A DNA stretch of 64,000 nt from Hyposmocoma kahamanoa (taxonomy: Eukaryota; Arthropoda; Insecta; Lepidoptera; Cosmopterigidae). Positions 42,836 to 54,820 of the stretch are shown in pieces. How positions within the stretch are numbered: position 1 is the stretch's first letter; the number at the start of each line of letters is the position of its first letter. The stretch spans positions 6,329,140 to 6,393,139 of the forward strand of contig NW_020654748.1 in assembly GCF_003589595.1 (NCBI RefSeq). The letters are read 5' to 3'. The translations under genes and the position numbers were made by a program. The notes under the pieces are model-generated. The model saw only the letters and a list, made by a program, of their open reading frames with translations, was not told the origin of the DNA and did not search any database.

Positions 42836-42959
42836 AGTGAATTATTACTGGATAATTATCACTGTACAATAACTGAACTCTGACAAAAAGTTACTTTATT
42901 GTCAAGTAATAAATAATGAGTAAGTAATGAAAGTTATAGGTCAACCATTTAATCAGAAT

Positions 42960-43250
42960 CACACCTGATGCGGAGAGACGATTCCATAAAAAAGAAAGAG
43001 CACGAAACCTAAAAATTAGCCTACATTATATTTGTCCGAATAGCAGGCAAAGAATTCCACGTCCTAGAGCTGTCCGTTGCCAGTAAAGGAAAGCGAACCG
43101 ATTCGTGCGTATAGGGAGTATGTCAACAACATAACGGTGAAATCCCAATGCATGTCTTGTTCCCCGAAAATGAAATGGGGATGGCGGAATCAGTTTGTGT
43201 CGCTTCAATGCACACTCACCGAAATATATAAGGTAAAATACCGTCACACA
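42960..43250 (-). pseudogene. LINE ORF2 C-terminal fragment
   Basis: The minus strand from 43247 reads SPFHFRGTRHALGFHRYVVD and ILPIRTNRFAFLYWQRTALG; a frameshift then leads to RTWNSLPAIRTN. The FxxRTxxxWNSLPA pattern is the common end of lepidopteran Jockey-like ORF2 proteins. The frameshift near 43065 makes it a pseudogene. Confidence 0.6.
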
Positions 43251-44230
43251 GAAAATCTTGCGCCCGTGCTCAAGGGAATCTGTAGCTACATTTCGCCAGA
43301 GAGTTATTAATGATTAGCTTTTGACACGCTTGTGCCAAGGCAGCAAGCTAATATTTCGAAGACCTATCCGAAAAATGGCAACCGTATTCCATACACGATC
43401 GGACTTGCACTTGGCACAGTGATATTTTGTTAAATCTATGATTCGGAATCGTTCCATTATTACGACATTATTGCCGGCATTGTAGCGAGTAATTATTTAT
43501 AAACAGCAAATATGAATTTTATAATTAAAACCTTAAGGTTATCTTTTTATGAAATAATGAGATTGTTTACAATTGTCTGATACCAACAAACACGTACACG
43601 TGCAGTAAAATAGAAATTATATCAATGTTCCTCGGTAGTCCTTGAATTTCAGAATGCACGCAAATATTAATTTCCATGTCCATTAATTATTAGATTTGAA
43701 ATCTATAATAATTTGAATTTTGAACGACGTACTGTATTGTTTGTTTTATTTTGATTGTCTTGTGAACTATATAGAGCTGTAAAACTATTTCACTACTTTT
43801 AATAACAGTTACTCCATGTCTATAAGCAAGTTAACAAAAATATAAAGTAAATAAAATGTGCTTCTTTTATATAACTAAAAGTGAATATTTTTCCGGTTAT
43901 TCTTTTAAAATATTTTTTACTGTTCTGATTGAAACACCACAAGCAACAGAAACGTTTTTGGACTTTTTGAAAGTAACCATTGTTCGAAATTTGAAAGTAA
44001 CCAACAAAACAAGTACACACTGTAAATTATCTGTGGTACCTGTGACTTTAGCCAGCTTTCCTCAAGTTGTATTATAAATAAAAAATGTAATAGCAACTCC
44101 ACATACTTCCAAGCCGACTGAAAGCGTCCAGTCTGTACCCAAGGCAAAGGGCAACTGACAAAAAGGACATTGAGAAAATAGAAGCATTGTAAATGTTTTC
44201 AAAAAAAAAGTCAGGAAACCTTGTATTGGT
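43251..44230. other. Unassigned AT-rich DNA
   Basis: No gene or repeat recognised; overlapping short ORFs on both strands at 43820-44150 are mutual shadows. Confidence 0.3.
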
Positions 44231-44370
44231 GGTGCCATGGATACACCCATAGACAACCACAATTACATCCAAACTCACCAGAGAAATAACATTTATTTCT
44301 TACAAATATTTCTCCCAGTCCGGGAATCAAACCCGCGACTTCTGAGTGGCAGTCCAGCATGGTAACCGTT
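44231..44370 (-). repeat. Family B SINE, truncated at both ends
   Basis: Contains CTCTGGTGAGTTTGGATG, GAGAAATATTTGTAAG, box B-like GGTTTGATTCC and GGTTACCATGCTGGACTGCC; the outer box A portion and the 3' end are missing. Confidence 0.7.
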
Positions 44371-44744
44371 AAATAAAATACAGTGACATTCTGCGTGTGA
44401 GCAAATTTTAACCTTATATCTAAACGGTTAAGGTAATATTTTAATGACAATAGCGTAGAAAACTGTAATTGGCAAAAAAAAAGGTGAACACAATCCTCAA
44501 CTTACAGTTTCGCACTTTAAACTTCAGGGTATAATACTCTAAGATACTGTAGGTACCTGTATAATGTGCATAAAGAATATTTAATAGTTTCCTAAACGTG
44601 AATGCGAAATATAATGATTTCGTTAAAAAAAAAGAACAGACACTTTGCCAACTCCTTACTCGTAAAGCTGCAAGTACGTACTTGCAGATGGATCATCTTT
44701 TCTTGGTAGAGAATTATTGAATGTATGTATGATGATGTCGCGCA

Positions 44745-44970
44745 TTTCAATTCCAACTTTGCGAGATATAATTGCTACCCTTAGAGGTGGAATAGATTCT
44801 TCAAATTTAAATGACACCACTACTATCCTCCGTCCAACAAACCCCTCTTTCCAACAAAAATGTGAATCAATCAAAATAGGTTCACAAGTTATAGCGTAAC
44901 ATACATACAAAAAAAAAACACGCTGTCGAATAGAAGACCTCCTCCTTTTTTTGAAGCCGGTAAAAAACTT
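44745..44970 (+). repeat. Family D repeat, most complete copy
   Basis: TACCCTTAGAGGTGGAATAG, TTCTTCAAATTTAAATGAC, CCTCTTTCCAACAAAAATGT, AATAGGTTCACAAGTTATAG, CGTAACATACATACAAAAA and the closing ACCTCCTCCTTTTTTTGAAG. The ORFs 44656-44910 and 44717-44899 on opposite strands lie across it and are shadows. Confidence 0.65.
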
Positions 44971-45079
44971 CTCTGAATTGTCAGGAGTATCCGAGTTCTT
45001 AGGTTTTCGTGATTGGTATACAAAGAAAATGAAATATTTTTACTATTTTTTCATGTCCAAATTGCGTATGTTTGTTTTT

Positions 45080-45165
45080 TTTTTTCAAAGAAACCAACGT
45101 TTCGGGCCCTTTATAGGTCACATGGTCACGGCTGATAGAAAAGTTGATTTGTTTGAAAAATAGTA
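45080..45165 (-). repeat. Penelope-like terminal-repeat fragment
   Basis: On the minus strand: CGTGACCATGTGACCTATAA and AGGGCCCGAAACGTTGGTTT, matching the core of the 18.4 kb block. No coding part nearby. Confidence 0.6.
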
Positions 45166-45186
45166 TTAAATAGTAGTTTCACTTAT

Positions 45187-45491
45187 TTATTTTTTTATAA
45201 CACCAAGTGATTGAACGAACAAGTCGTGCGACACGCCTGTTCATAACAGTTGCAGTGACACTCATGTCCACTTGCACTAAACTTAAGTATGTCTTAAACC
45301 AATGCTTAAATTGATAAGACACTCTTAACACCATGTATTAAGAGTGTCTTTTGCATTGCAATTATCGGTTTAAGACGTACCTAGGTTTAGTGCAAGTGGA
45401 CATCAGTGCTTTAATCACAAAGATCTTAGGAGTACTGCCACAGCGCCCGTCACCCTGAGACGCGAGAGACCCTTCAAAACCGTAACACAGT
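45187..45491 (-). repeat. Family A repeat interrupted by a foldback MITE and an assembly gap
   Basis: T-rich end TTTTTTTATAACACCAAG, GAACGAACAAGTCGTGCG, CCTGTTCATAACAGTTGC to 45264; then the 138 bp insert; then resumption at TCAGTGCTTTAATCACAAAG through GCGCCCGTCACCCTGAGAC and CCTTCAAAACCGTAACACAG. The copy breaks off at the N run exactly where the family's central hairpin should begin. Confidence 0.8.
45265..45402. mobile_element. 138 bp foldback MITE with TCA duplication
   Basis: Begins TGTCCACTTGCACTAAAC and ends with its exact inverse (GTTTAGTGCAAGTGGACA). Self-complementarity continues with few mismatches to a second perfect inverted pair AAGACACTCTTAA / TTAAGAGTGTCTT around a ~9 nt loop, so nearly the whole element folds into one stem. 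TCA is duplicated on each side (45262-45264, 45403-45405), which restores the uninterrupted family A sequence CACTCAG. The 3 bp duplication is compatible with a PIF/Harbinger-type mechanism, but TCA is not the usual TWA. Confidence 0.85.
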
Positions 45492-45501
45492 NNNNNNNNN
45501 N
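45492..45501. other. Assembly gap (10 N)
   Basis: Ten N bases, the only gap in the window. The sequences on each side do not continue the same repeat, so the true gap may be longer than 10 bp. Confidence 0.99.
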
Positions 45502-45721
45502 CCGGCCCAAGGTAACCTGTTTGTCTATATTTTGCCGGATACATTTCGCTGACCTTAGTAACGTTCAACAAATATACATCGTTTTCATTACACATTCAAT
45601 GAACGTTTCGATATTAACGACAAGACACGATAACGAAATGGTAATGAACCTAAACGTTTGGTAGCGCAATATAAATAAGATAGACGGCAAATCTGCTACA
45701 CCATTCTCTTTCCCCATATAT

Positions 45722-45995
45722 TGTTTTATTACATCACATAATGTGATGACGAAGTCGTGCAGTGTCACTTGGAGGTTTCAATCGCAAAGACCCGAAGATC
45801 ATTGCCACTGCGCCTTTCACCCTGAGATTTAAAGTTAACAAGTCCCATCCCATGTGCCTGTAGTTTCACTAGCACGTACATATCTGGAACGCGGTAATGG
45901 TTACATTACATTGTTTGGCGACAGAAATAGGTCTGGTACCAGTATTTACTTCCCAAGACTAACTCTTTCCTTAGGAACTCTACTGCTACTAATTA
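45722..45995 (-). repeat. Family A repeat, diverged
   Basis: GATGACGAAGTCGTGCAGTG, GGTTTCAATCGCAAAGACC, CCACTGCGCCTTTCACCC, CCCATGTGCCTGTAGTTTC, GGTAATGGTTACATTACATT, GCGACAGAAATAGGTCTGG and TCTACTGCTACTAATTAC. Confidence 0.75.
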
Positions 45996-45999
45996 CTAC

Positions 46000-47620
46000 A
46001 AAGCACAAGCGTTATTGAATAATGTTAATTAGAATAATTAAAATAATAAAGAGAATTCGACTCTGTTTTCATGGGAGTAAGAAAACTACTTCAATTTAGC
46101 GCCATATGTCTTGTTTATACCGTAGTACTAACACATTTAGGTTTGATTCCAATTCTTTGTCGTTGCGTATCGTGTCGTTTTATCTGATGTGCAAAAAATA
46201 TTATATTATTGAAATATATTACTTATTTTCGCTCACATGGAAACATCTTGCATGTCACGCAAGATCCATTTGGAGTGAAGAATTGATGAGTCACACGTCA
46301 CAAGCTATTAAAGACTCAATTACTTTTACCCTACCACCCTACATACTGTTATTTTATATCTAATGTGTGATATTCTCTATTTATATTGACGTAACAACAA
46401 GGACGTCGAGAACTTTCTACTGAAGATCGTCGAACAAACCAGTACAGTAAAAAATATTTGCAATTCACGGAAAAAATATAGGGGCAGAACGGGCCCCCGG
46501 GGTAATTTCCACTTTTTTTTAAACATTTTCTTTAATATGATATTATTGTTTGTTCTTAATGATTTTGCAATTATTATGTACCTAAAATAATCAATATACA
46601 TATGTATGTTTCTATGACTAGATTTCTGTTCTTTTCTTTTACACTTATTTGATGTTAAATATTAGGGGGCTCATTCTGTCCTAGTTTGCCCTACTACACA
46701 ACTATTTTTTTATCACTTCATTATATTACAGTTTTTTACACCGTATTGTTACTACTAAGTCGATAACGTTGCACTCACTAACTTGTCGCGAGTATAACAA
46801 AATACTACTAAAACATTTTTTATCAATCAAAAACAACTTTGTACCCTTTAATAATTATTATTTGAAAAGAAAACTCGCATCGAACCGCGTACCCTATCAT
46901 TGTCTTCATTTATATACGTATATAAATAATATTTTCTATTTTTTTTATACATTTAATAAATATACAAGAGGCCAGCAACGGCAACATCCGGAGCAAATAG
47001 TGTACAATTTAGAAATTTTTTTTTTTTTCGTTTAAAGTTTCCCGTACTTACACACTGGTCTTAATTACACCACTTTACAGTACCATTGCCAATGCAAAAA
47101 ATCAATTTATACCCGTATGTATGTAAATAGACAGAGTCGATATCTTGATAGAAACATCATTAGTCACATCGTTAAGCGTGTTCAACCTCGGCTTTTTAAC
47201 CACACGAGCTACAATCAATCATAAGCTGAGGTAACTTTATACGAGCATTTGTTCAGGAGTTCTGTCGTTTAACAAGAACATGGAAGCTTTTTAATAGAGG
47301 TGGTGGTTTGTGAATGGAGTTAGGCTGGTTATTCAAATAATGACATCTTTGTTCTTTTGATATTTACTAGAATATTTACCTTCGTCATTGGTACCTTATT
47401 TCCTTTTGTGAACGGTAAGATCAGGCGTAAGAGGATTTTGAGATTAGAATTTGTATTGCTACTCTAATTAAGCCGAACCTTCAGTGCGATCGTAGTATTT
47501 CCCTGAAGACTGTTTACTAGTCTGCACCGTTAAGCACATAAGTAACAAAAATGCTTAATGGTTACCAGAAATAACGTTTACTTGAATTTTCATAACCTCA
47601 AAAGTAATATTGAGAGGATT
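46000..47620. other. Unassigned AT-rich DNA
   Basis: No recognised repeat, RNA or gene. Short AT-rich frames at 46106, 46377 and 46769 show no motif. Confidence 0.3.
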
Positions 47621-47627
47621 TTTTTTT

Positions 47628-47662
47628 TAAACCTAACTTAATCTAACCTAACCGAACCTAAT
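47628..47662. repeat. Degenerate CCTAA-like run
   Basis: AACCTAACTTAATCTAACCT followed by AACCGAACCTAA. The unit resembles the insect telomere repeat TTAGG (here as CCTAA) in diverged form. It is short and interstitial, not a telomere. Confidence 0.5.
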
Positions 47663-50600
47663 TGTGTCTTTGCGATAAATATTCAACATATCCTAAAAGA
47701 ACAACGGTTTCGTTATAATTAGGTTTTCGGTGTAATGAAAATTCGAATAAACGTTAATTCGGAAAAAAAATTCGAGTTTGATCTTAAAAACAATATTCTT
47801 AGTATATCAAAAAATAAAGTTTATAATTCCGTGATGTTTATAATGTGGGAAGAAATGGGAAGAATGATAAAGTTGAAAAAGACGAAATAATTCAGTAACC
47901 TGTACTTTGTGAAACAAAACAAAAACTATTTTAGGTTCCGCAGTTTTCCACCTTACCTTAAAACCCCATTAAAATCAATGGTCCATAAACACAAGGACAC
48001 AAAGACTACACAACATCGCCAATAGCTCCTAAAGAACGATGCGCCATTCGGTTTTGTTGAGAGTCTTTACTTCAGACAAAAGACTATCGACGGGTCTCAA
48101 GCACCCTCTTTCAAATCAACACCATACGCATTGCGATTCCTTTTACTAGTGGCTTCTCAAGGGAGTAGTTCAGGAACAAAAGAGCCGCTACAAAACTTGA
48201 AAGTTCAGCTCAAAACCACTGACATAAGTTTCGTTTTCGCCAAATGTGCAGACATTTGGAGCACTCTGAACGTATGGATAAAATTGACCACTTTAAATGT
48301 GTCCATATCCTTCATTACTTTGACCTTTTTAATTGATTTTGACACTGATTGTACATTCATCGTCTCCGTTATATAAGCAAATACGAAAATCGATTAAACA
48401 ACAAATTATAGGCACCCTCTTCGATGCAAAATACGATGCCTACAAGTAGTATCACTATAGGAGGTTCATTGGTGAGCGGAATATTATCATACAAAATGTA
48501 TTTTTCCGTCACTTTCTTAACACAGTATACTAACTTTTACTAGTTGTCTACTAAAGCAGCGATCCTTCAAAGGCAAAACGTAATCGACTCTCTTTTCAAA
48601 TCAAGTTAATTATAAACAAACTTGGGCAGATCTCCAACGTGTTGTCCATCACCATGTTCTTGATGGACCTACACGAGGTACAAAAGAAAAAAAGAAAGAA
48701 AAGAGCAATGGAACATTTCGCTGAGCGCTTGTCGTGTCCCATATTTTCTAAGGAGATGATACGCCGTTTATACGGCCCATTTTGCATGCCTCATATGAAT
48801 TGTTATGCACTTTGTTCGTGTAAATATAAAGGATCGTACTTTGTTGGTTTTATCCCATTGTTGCTTTTGGTTTTGTCACTCAAAGGAATGAGAATAAATT
48901 GTCGAAGATCCATTTTTTAAAATATACGTTTACACTTTAAGTAGGTAGATGCTACCTTTTCTAAAATATTTAAGTTAGAATCGATATGTTACTTATTACT
49001 TGTCATGGCAAGAAATGTATGAAAGTGCCTTTAGATTGTTTCTACTCAAGTCCATATAAGACCATTTCTACGGTAGGAAAAAACCGTAAAGGGTCCAAAT
49101 GACATGATCGTGATGACCAATCGACTCCATCCACCCGTTAGAGATGACTCGAATAGAAATGTGATCCATTTCTTGTATAGTAAAAAAGAGACGACTTTTC
49201 AGCTCAACATTGTATTGCATTTTGATGCTAAAGTGACAATATAGACGTGTTTAATAAATTGCCTTGACCGTTTTATTTTATATTTCTTATAAATTTTTAT
49301 GACAGGAAGTTTTATATGAAGATGACTATACACAGACCTCTGCAAAATTTAGAGTATATAATTGTCTGTAATAAAATTATGCATAATATTATTATATAAT
49401 AAAATTACAGTGTCATGTACGTTATAATTAACAACCAATGTACATGTGTTATAATATCTATACGTACGTATATGTTGGTACGCTTGCGTAAACGACGTGT
49501 ATGTATATAATAATCAGCCGTGAAACTAAGTGATTAATCCGAGAATAATGTTAGAAGTATTTACTTGGTAAGAAGTTCGTATGGCGAAGCCCAAATAGTT
49601 AATATCGAATATGAATCTATTTAGTAAAAGCCTAGCCAACCGTAGAGTCACGCTTGGAAAGTTGGAACAAAAAGCTCGAGGACAACTCCCACTAATACAT
49701 CGCAGCCCGATAATGGCTCCCTCCCCTACATGCGACAAGAACAATCGCAGCCAGCACCGTCAATCAATCTCATTTGGTCATTTGCCACCAAGCCGCCATT
49801 TTGGAAGAAAAAACTAAAAAAAAGTGGATAGTTACTCTACGTGACATGGAAACTGAAATCAGGATGGAATCTCGAGGGTGCTACAATTTCAAAGCCCGAA
49901 CGAAGGCGTAGAGGGATAGTTCCTAATTACAGCCTGTCTGTTTTGTTCAGATGTCTTGCGCTTGAAATTACAATCGACGTGATTTCATATAAGAGATGAT
50001 TTCTGAGTGAATGATAGGTGCCACAGCTTACCAAAAATAGTATTTCTAGTTTTGTGTTAAATATCATATCACAGTTACCTTTTACGCATGTATTAATATT
50101 GTTAGCAAGCAACTACAGTCATTAAAATTTTGCTGCATGTCAGCCTTGAAACAGACTGTGAGGAATTAATTTCGCGTTCAGTGGATATTGACTGCGTTGT
50201 TCAACAACCACTAGCTCAGTCATTTGTAGCCTGACACAATGATAGATGACCAAGAGCTAGCAGCTTATTGTTGTGCAATGTAGAGAATGGAAGACTGAAG
50301 ATATTTCAATGTAGCGTAGGTTGTTAAATATAAATCATTTTCTTTGCCCATCGGGGAGTCATTTTTTATATGAGAAGTTTCTGCTCTGATTCGTACAACG
50401 AGAAATCAATAAAATCGAATGTGTAAATTGCGAATCTTTGTACTGTTAACTGTGAAAGACAGAGCCTTTGGGATGACTCGAATATATACTTAGATACAAA
50501 ATTAGTTACACGTTTTAGGAGAAATAATAATATAGGCACGTTTTCAAGAATCGTCGGAAATGGATATGTCAAGCAAATAAGTTCATTAATATAATTTACT

Positions 50601-51055
50601 TGGCGTAAAACATTTTAGTATTCGCTTAAATAATTATATTATTTATTCACGGAAATAACATTTTGGTGATATAACGTAGGTACATTTTTATTATGTACGA
50701 AAGACCTTTGTCTATCCACACATATCATCACCGTTTCCAGGTCGTGGACGGACCGTGCTCCGTCAGAGGCCCAAAAAATTATCGGTATGTACATTTTGTA
50801 TGAACTTGTTCATACATGTCCGTGCGGAGCTTCGTGGCGCGCGCAGATGCAATTTATTAATGTTTTAAACATAACACATGTTTTAAACAAAACATGGTAC
50901 ATGATAGACATAACGTTTACTGTTTTTCCTAAGATCTATTTCCCCACTAGTGTAGTCACTGAACCGACACTCTGATACGAAAACAAAATGATGCCTGAGG
51001 GGAATAGATGGACGGCTGCAGCCTATTCACGATCCTGTCACGTCACTGACGTAAT
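47663..51055. other. Unassigned stretch, no gene recognised
   Basis: Several short frames (48131-48376, 48639-48920, 49526-49817) lack motifs and often mirror one another on opposite strands. A GC-rich palindromic patch lies at 50735-50850 (GGACCGTGCTCCG against GTCCGTGCGGAGC). No transposon ends recognised. Confidence 0.3.
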
Positions 51056-51360
51056 AGTAGAGCTCCTTGTGAAAGAGTTCGTCCAGGGAAGTATTGCCAC
51101 CTTACCTATTTCAGCCGCCAAGCTGTAATGTCAGCATTACCGTGATCCCATTTTGAAGGGTAACAACAGTGCTGGTGAAATTACAGGCACGTGGGACTTG
51201 TCAACTTACGTCTCAGGGTGACAGGGCGCAGTGGCAGTGCCCGTCAGATTTTTGCGATTTAAAGCTCTGAGTGGTACTACAACTGTTACGGATATGGCGT
51301 GTAGCTTACCATCAGGCGCACGACCAGTTTGTGCTGTCACTTGGTATTATAAAAAAAATA
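51056..51360 (+). repeat. Family A repeat, near full length
   Basis: From TAGAGCTCCTTGTGAAAGAG through CTATTTCAGCCGCCAAGC, the hairpin GTAATGTCAGCATTAC, GGTGAAATTACAGGCACG, TTTTGCGATTTAAAGCTCTG, TAGCTTACCATCAGGCGCAC to CACTTGGTATTATAAAAAA. Good reference copy for the family orientation (A-rich tail at the 3' end). Confidence 0.85.
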
Positions 51361-51510
51361 TATAAGTGTGTGATTAGAAAGCCCTTGAGAGGTGCATAGC
51401 CTCGGCACGGCCACGGCCCTATTACGTCCACGGCGCTGATGTGTGTAGATAGAGACCTTACACGATTCTCTGACTCCTTACTTCACAAGTTTGCTATAAT
51501 TGAGTGCTAT

Positions 51511-51540
51511 GAGGCTATGTTGAGTGTGTGCGTTATTTAT
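51511..51540 (+). repeat. Family B SINE, extreme 3' end
   Basis: GAGGCTATGTTGAGTGTGTG followed by CGTTATTTATTT only: the last ~30 bp of the SINE, joined to a family C scrap. Confidence 0.6.
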
Positions 51541-51615
51541 TTAATTATTAATACAAAAATCACAAAGAAAAATTCCTTCGATCTTACGTAACTTGAACCT
51601 GCGTGTGTATGCCAA
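51537..51615 (-). repeat. Family C SINE scrap
   Basis: TTAATTATTAATACAAAAAT, GAAAAATTCCTTCGATC and ACTTGAACCTGCGTGT; head and tail fragments with much divergence. Confidence 0.5.
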
Positions 51616-51619
51616 TTTA

Positions 51620-53230
51620 GGGCCACTTGTATCTTAGGAGTCAGTGATCCGTTGTTAAATAAGAAATTGTTGAAGTCTTTCGGTACCTTTAAGGAAATAT
51701 TAAGGGAATCGGGTGACATTCCAAGGTTTCGTTGGCATGTTATGAGAGCGTCGCACAAAAGGTGCCTCGTGGCGTGCCCTAGCATTCTTACGAGGACCCA
51801 TAATCTTAAACCTTGAGTTCGCTATTTGTACCCAATTCGTTTATTCTGTTTTTGTTTGTTCCGCATATGTATCTGCGAAGCGTGGAAATTTGGAGACGGT
51901 AAGCCGATGTAATAGATACGCAATACATGCAAAATATTTTATTTTCCAAGTTCAAGAATATCTATGACAAACCGATTGTTGTTATAAATAAAATTCTTAT
52001 CATTGACAATAACTAAAGAAAGTATATTGTTGATAGTTGAAATACTTACTAATTACTAAATATTTTTAGGTTGTAATTGAAATAGAAATACAATTGTATA
52101 TTAATATGTAAAATAATACAACTGCCCAGCCCTGTCTACATACATATGTTTTTGTAAACCTTCGACGCGCAGTAAAGATTTACTTTACGAATTACGAATT
52201 AACATTTAGAGCTTAAAATGACATTGAAAACACCCGGAGATTAAAGAGCAATGCAAATGCTGAATACTGCTTACGACATCGGCAATATCATGTCATAGAC
52301 ATAGAACATTTCATTATTATTACATATTCTAATGTAACACTGTAGTGCTATGGTGTTAATACACTTCATAATAAAAACCTCTTGTCTTCTCATTCTTGGC
52401 ACTTGAGAAAGAAATAAGGAAAAAAATGTTACTTGGTGACTTTGGATTACACGTGACGAAATGATAACAAAAATAAAAGAAACTAAGGATAAAACACAAA
52501 ATTAAAACTATTTTATGTAAAATGTTACCAAAAATGGTCTCAGCTTTTTGTAAAATTTAGATAAAATCGACTCATCCGTAAAACAAAGTTCTATGTGCAA
52601 GACTATTTGTTATCATAACATAGTACATTGTGTTCGTTATTCTTCGCTGTGGATATCAGGTCGACCGTTGTTGGATTTTATATTTCCAAAACGACATAAG
52701 ATATATAAATTCTCAAAACACCTTTACATAGGCCTTAGATTGAATAACGAAACTATTCTCGTCACGTACTTATTACATTCTCGCTATATAATCACATCGG
52801 ACTCTGTTCTTCGGATAAGTCGAAATGTTATAAGAAGCCTTTGTCAATGATAGGTGGTTCTTATTCCAAGATATATTTTAAAACCAAACAATTTTCTTCG
52901 GATTTAAATCGCGTTTTTTTTTTCAAACAAACCGAAATTTTGCAGTATTTATTGGTCTCATAGTCACGGCGGCTGACTGAGTAATACGTAATTTAGATTC
53001 CCAATTGTAATTTGCAAAAATGTGAAAACCATACCAAAAATTGTATAATCTTTTTTATTTATATAGCAACATGTATTTTTTTCCGTTTTAGTATTTTATA
53101 GGGTAAGTGTAATTTCCCGCTTTTCTACTTCCTATTATTATAAAGATGAATCAAACACAAAGAAAAAACGTTGAAGCGACAAACGCCGGCCGGTTCATTT
53201 CCAGTCGCATCTTTGGATTCTTTCTTTGTG
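51620..53230. other. Mostly unassigned; one protein-like frame at 51647-51815
   Basis: The plus frame at ~51647-51815 reads DPLLNKKLLKSFGTFKEILR, ESGDIPRFRWHVMRASHKR and CLVACPSILTRTHNLKP before a stop. It looks protein-like but is unrecognised and has no Met or splice support. A Penelope-like terminal scrap lies at 52905-52980 on the minus strand (GGATTTAAATCGCG, CAAACAAACC, CTCATAGTCACGG). Confidence 0.3.
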
Positions 53231-53290
53231 TTTGTTTGGTCTTTGTATCAATAATAATAACACAGTAGTGGAGTATTCTTACAAACACCT
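53140..53290. repeat. Family C-like scrap and dyad
   Basis: AAACACAAAGAAAAAAC and GATTCTTTCTTTGTGTTTG form an inverted pair around a CGCCGGCCGGTTCATTTCC core (box B-like). The plus side continues with TTTGTATCAATAATAATAAC and AGTGGAGTATTCTTACAAAC, as in the family C tail. Confidence 0.45.
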
Positions 53291-53299
53291 TTCCTATAA

Positions 53300-53470
53300 A
53301 AAAAGTCGACCTCATAAGTTTGTGGAATTACATTTATTTGCCAAATTTCCAGTAAAAAAGTATTATTAAAATCGGTTCACAATTAATGTCGGAGTAATCG
53401 CGTTACACACACGTAAAAAAATACAGTCAAATCAAGAACCTCCTTCTTTTTTAAAGTCGGTTAAAAATAG
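53300..53470 (+). repeat. Family D repeat, 3' part
   Basis: GTGGAATTACATTTATTTGC, AAAATCGGTTCACAATTAAT, GTAATCGCGTTACACACAC and AACCTCCTTCTTTTTTAAAG, the same order as at 4301 and 44745. Confidence 0.6.
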
Positions 53471-53887
53471 ATGAATTTCGTGGTAGTAAAAACATCATGA
53501 TATTCAATAAAAATAAAATATTTTCTCTTCTTGTTATTTAATTATCTATTCGTTACGGAATTATTAATTACATGTCAACTTGTCAAGCCGTTATACATTC
53601 CACTGCTGGACAGGGGTAGTCTTTAAGGAGCTGGTTTAGTGAGTTTGTCTGCCTCGCTAGTCCAATGCAAGTTGGGGATGTCATATCTTTTTATTTTGAT
53701 TTATTTTTATTTTAATAGTAGAAATTACAGAAACAATTACCTTGTTTTCAAACAATATAATTTTATAAAGAAACAGCAGTAAATCTGCATTCCAATTATA
53801 ACTGTTCACAGCGTTCAGAAAACTATAGACTATGCGATCTTATGAATAAGATCTTATGAAGAATTTTAAAATAGAAGAAGGTATAGG

Positions 53888-54340
53888 TCAAATGAGTCGT
53901 TTAATGACGGACTTTTTGAATGCGGGAAGGCTATCACGAAATATATCATGGTTACAACAAATATCATTATATGTTCTACACATTCGGTAAATTGGACTAT
54001 TTGCAAAAATATTATCACTTACGAATGGTTGATTAGCAAATAATTGAGATCGGTGAACTGAACGAGTTGACACCCTTATGCAGATCTTATCCAGTAATTT
54101 GTCACCAAATCCACCATTAACTATTTTGTGCAATGTACATAAGTCACTGGTAACTCAACAGCGAGCAAGGGTTTCTACCTTAAACTTATTGAGTATGCTT
54201 TCATAACCCAACAATTTACATCTCAACCCAAGTCTACTGCAAAGCATTCTTAGAAATCGACGTTGAACAGATTCTATCTGATCGATGTGTGTTTTGTACA
54301 TGAGAAACCAGACCGATGAGCAGTATCCACGGTTGCTCAT
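53888..54340 (-). pseudogene. LINE ORF2 C-terminal fragment, frameshifted
   Basis: From 54340: YCSSVWFLMYKTHIDQIESV then QRRFLRMLCSRLGL, the typical SxVWxPxYxxHIxxIExVQRxFLR block after the LINE RT thumb. After a break near 54150 the next frame reads MHKIVNGGFGDKLLDKICIR and SPIYRMCRTYNDIC, NHDIFRDSLPAFKKSV, the usual closing block. The order is correct but the frame is lost. Clade likely Jockey/CR1 group by style. Confidence 0.7.
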
Positions 54341-54467
54341 GCTTAAACGGCTTTAAGGGTCGCTAACCTTTTTTGACATGCAGGTTTTTAATCATGATGT
54401 TCTCCATCATAAATATTTAAAAGCGTGTTTGATTTCCATCTCCTTGTAGGCCTAACACAAGATTTAC

Positions 54468-54745
54468 TAGCAGCAGGGCTCTTCTTTCCTTTCCTATTTC
54501 TGCCGCCAAGCAGTAATGTCAGCATTACCATGTTCCGGTTTTGAAGGATAAGATAAGGTTGCTGGTGAAATTACAGGCACATGAGACTTGTCAACTTCTG
54601 CCTCGGGGTGACCGGCGCAGTGGCAGTGTCCCTTAGATGTTTGCGATTTAAAGCCCTTAGTGGCACTGCAACTGTTATGGACAGGCATATAGCTTACCAT
54701 CAGGCGCACGACTTCTTCGTCTCGTCACTTGATATTCTAAAATAA
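54468..54745 (+). repeat. Family A repeat
   Basis: CTAGCAGCAGGGCTCTTCTT, CCTATTTCTGCCGCCAAGC, intact CAGTAATGTCAGCATTAC hairpin, GGTGAAATTACAGGCACATG, TGTTTGCGATTTAAAGCCC, CATATAGCTTACCATCAGGC and CACTTGATATTCTAAAAT. Confidence 0.8.
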
Positions 54746-54820
54746 TTAAGAAAAGCAACAGGGCGTGACATGTGCGAAATACGTAGACATAATGCGCGAG
54801 ATACTGTCTATAAGACACTG

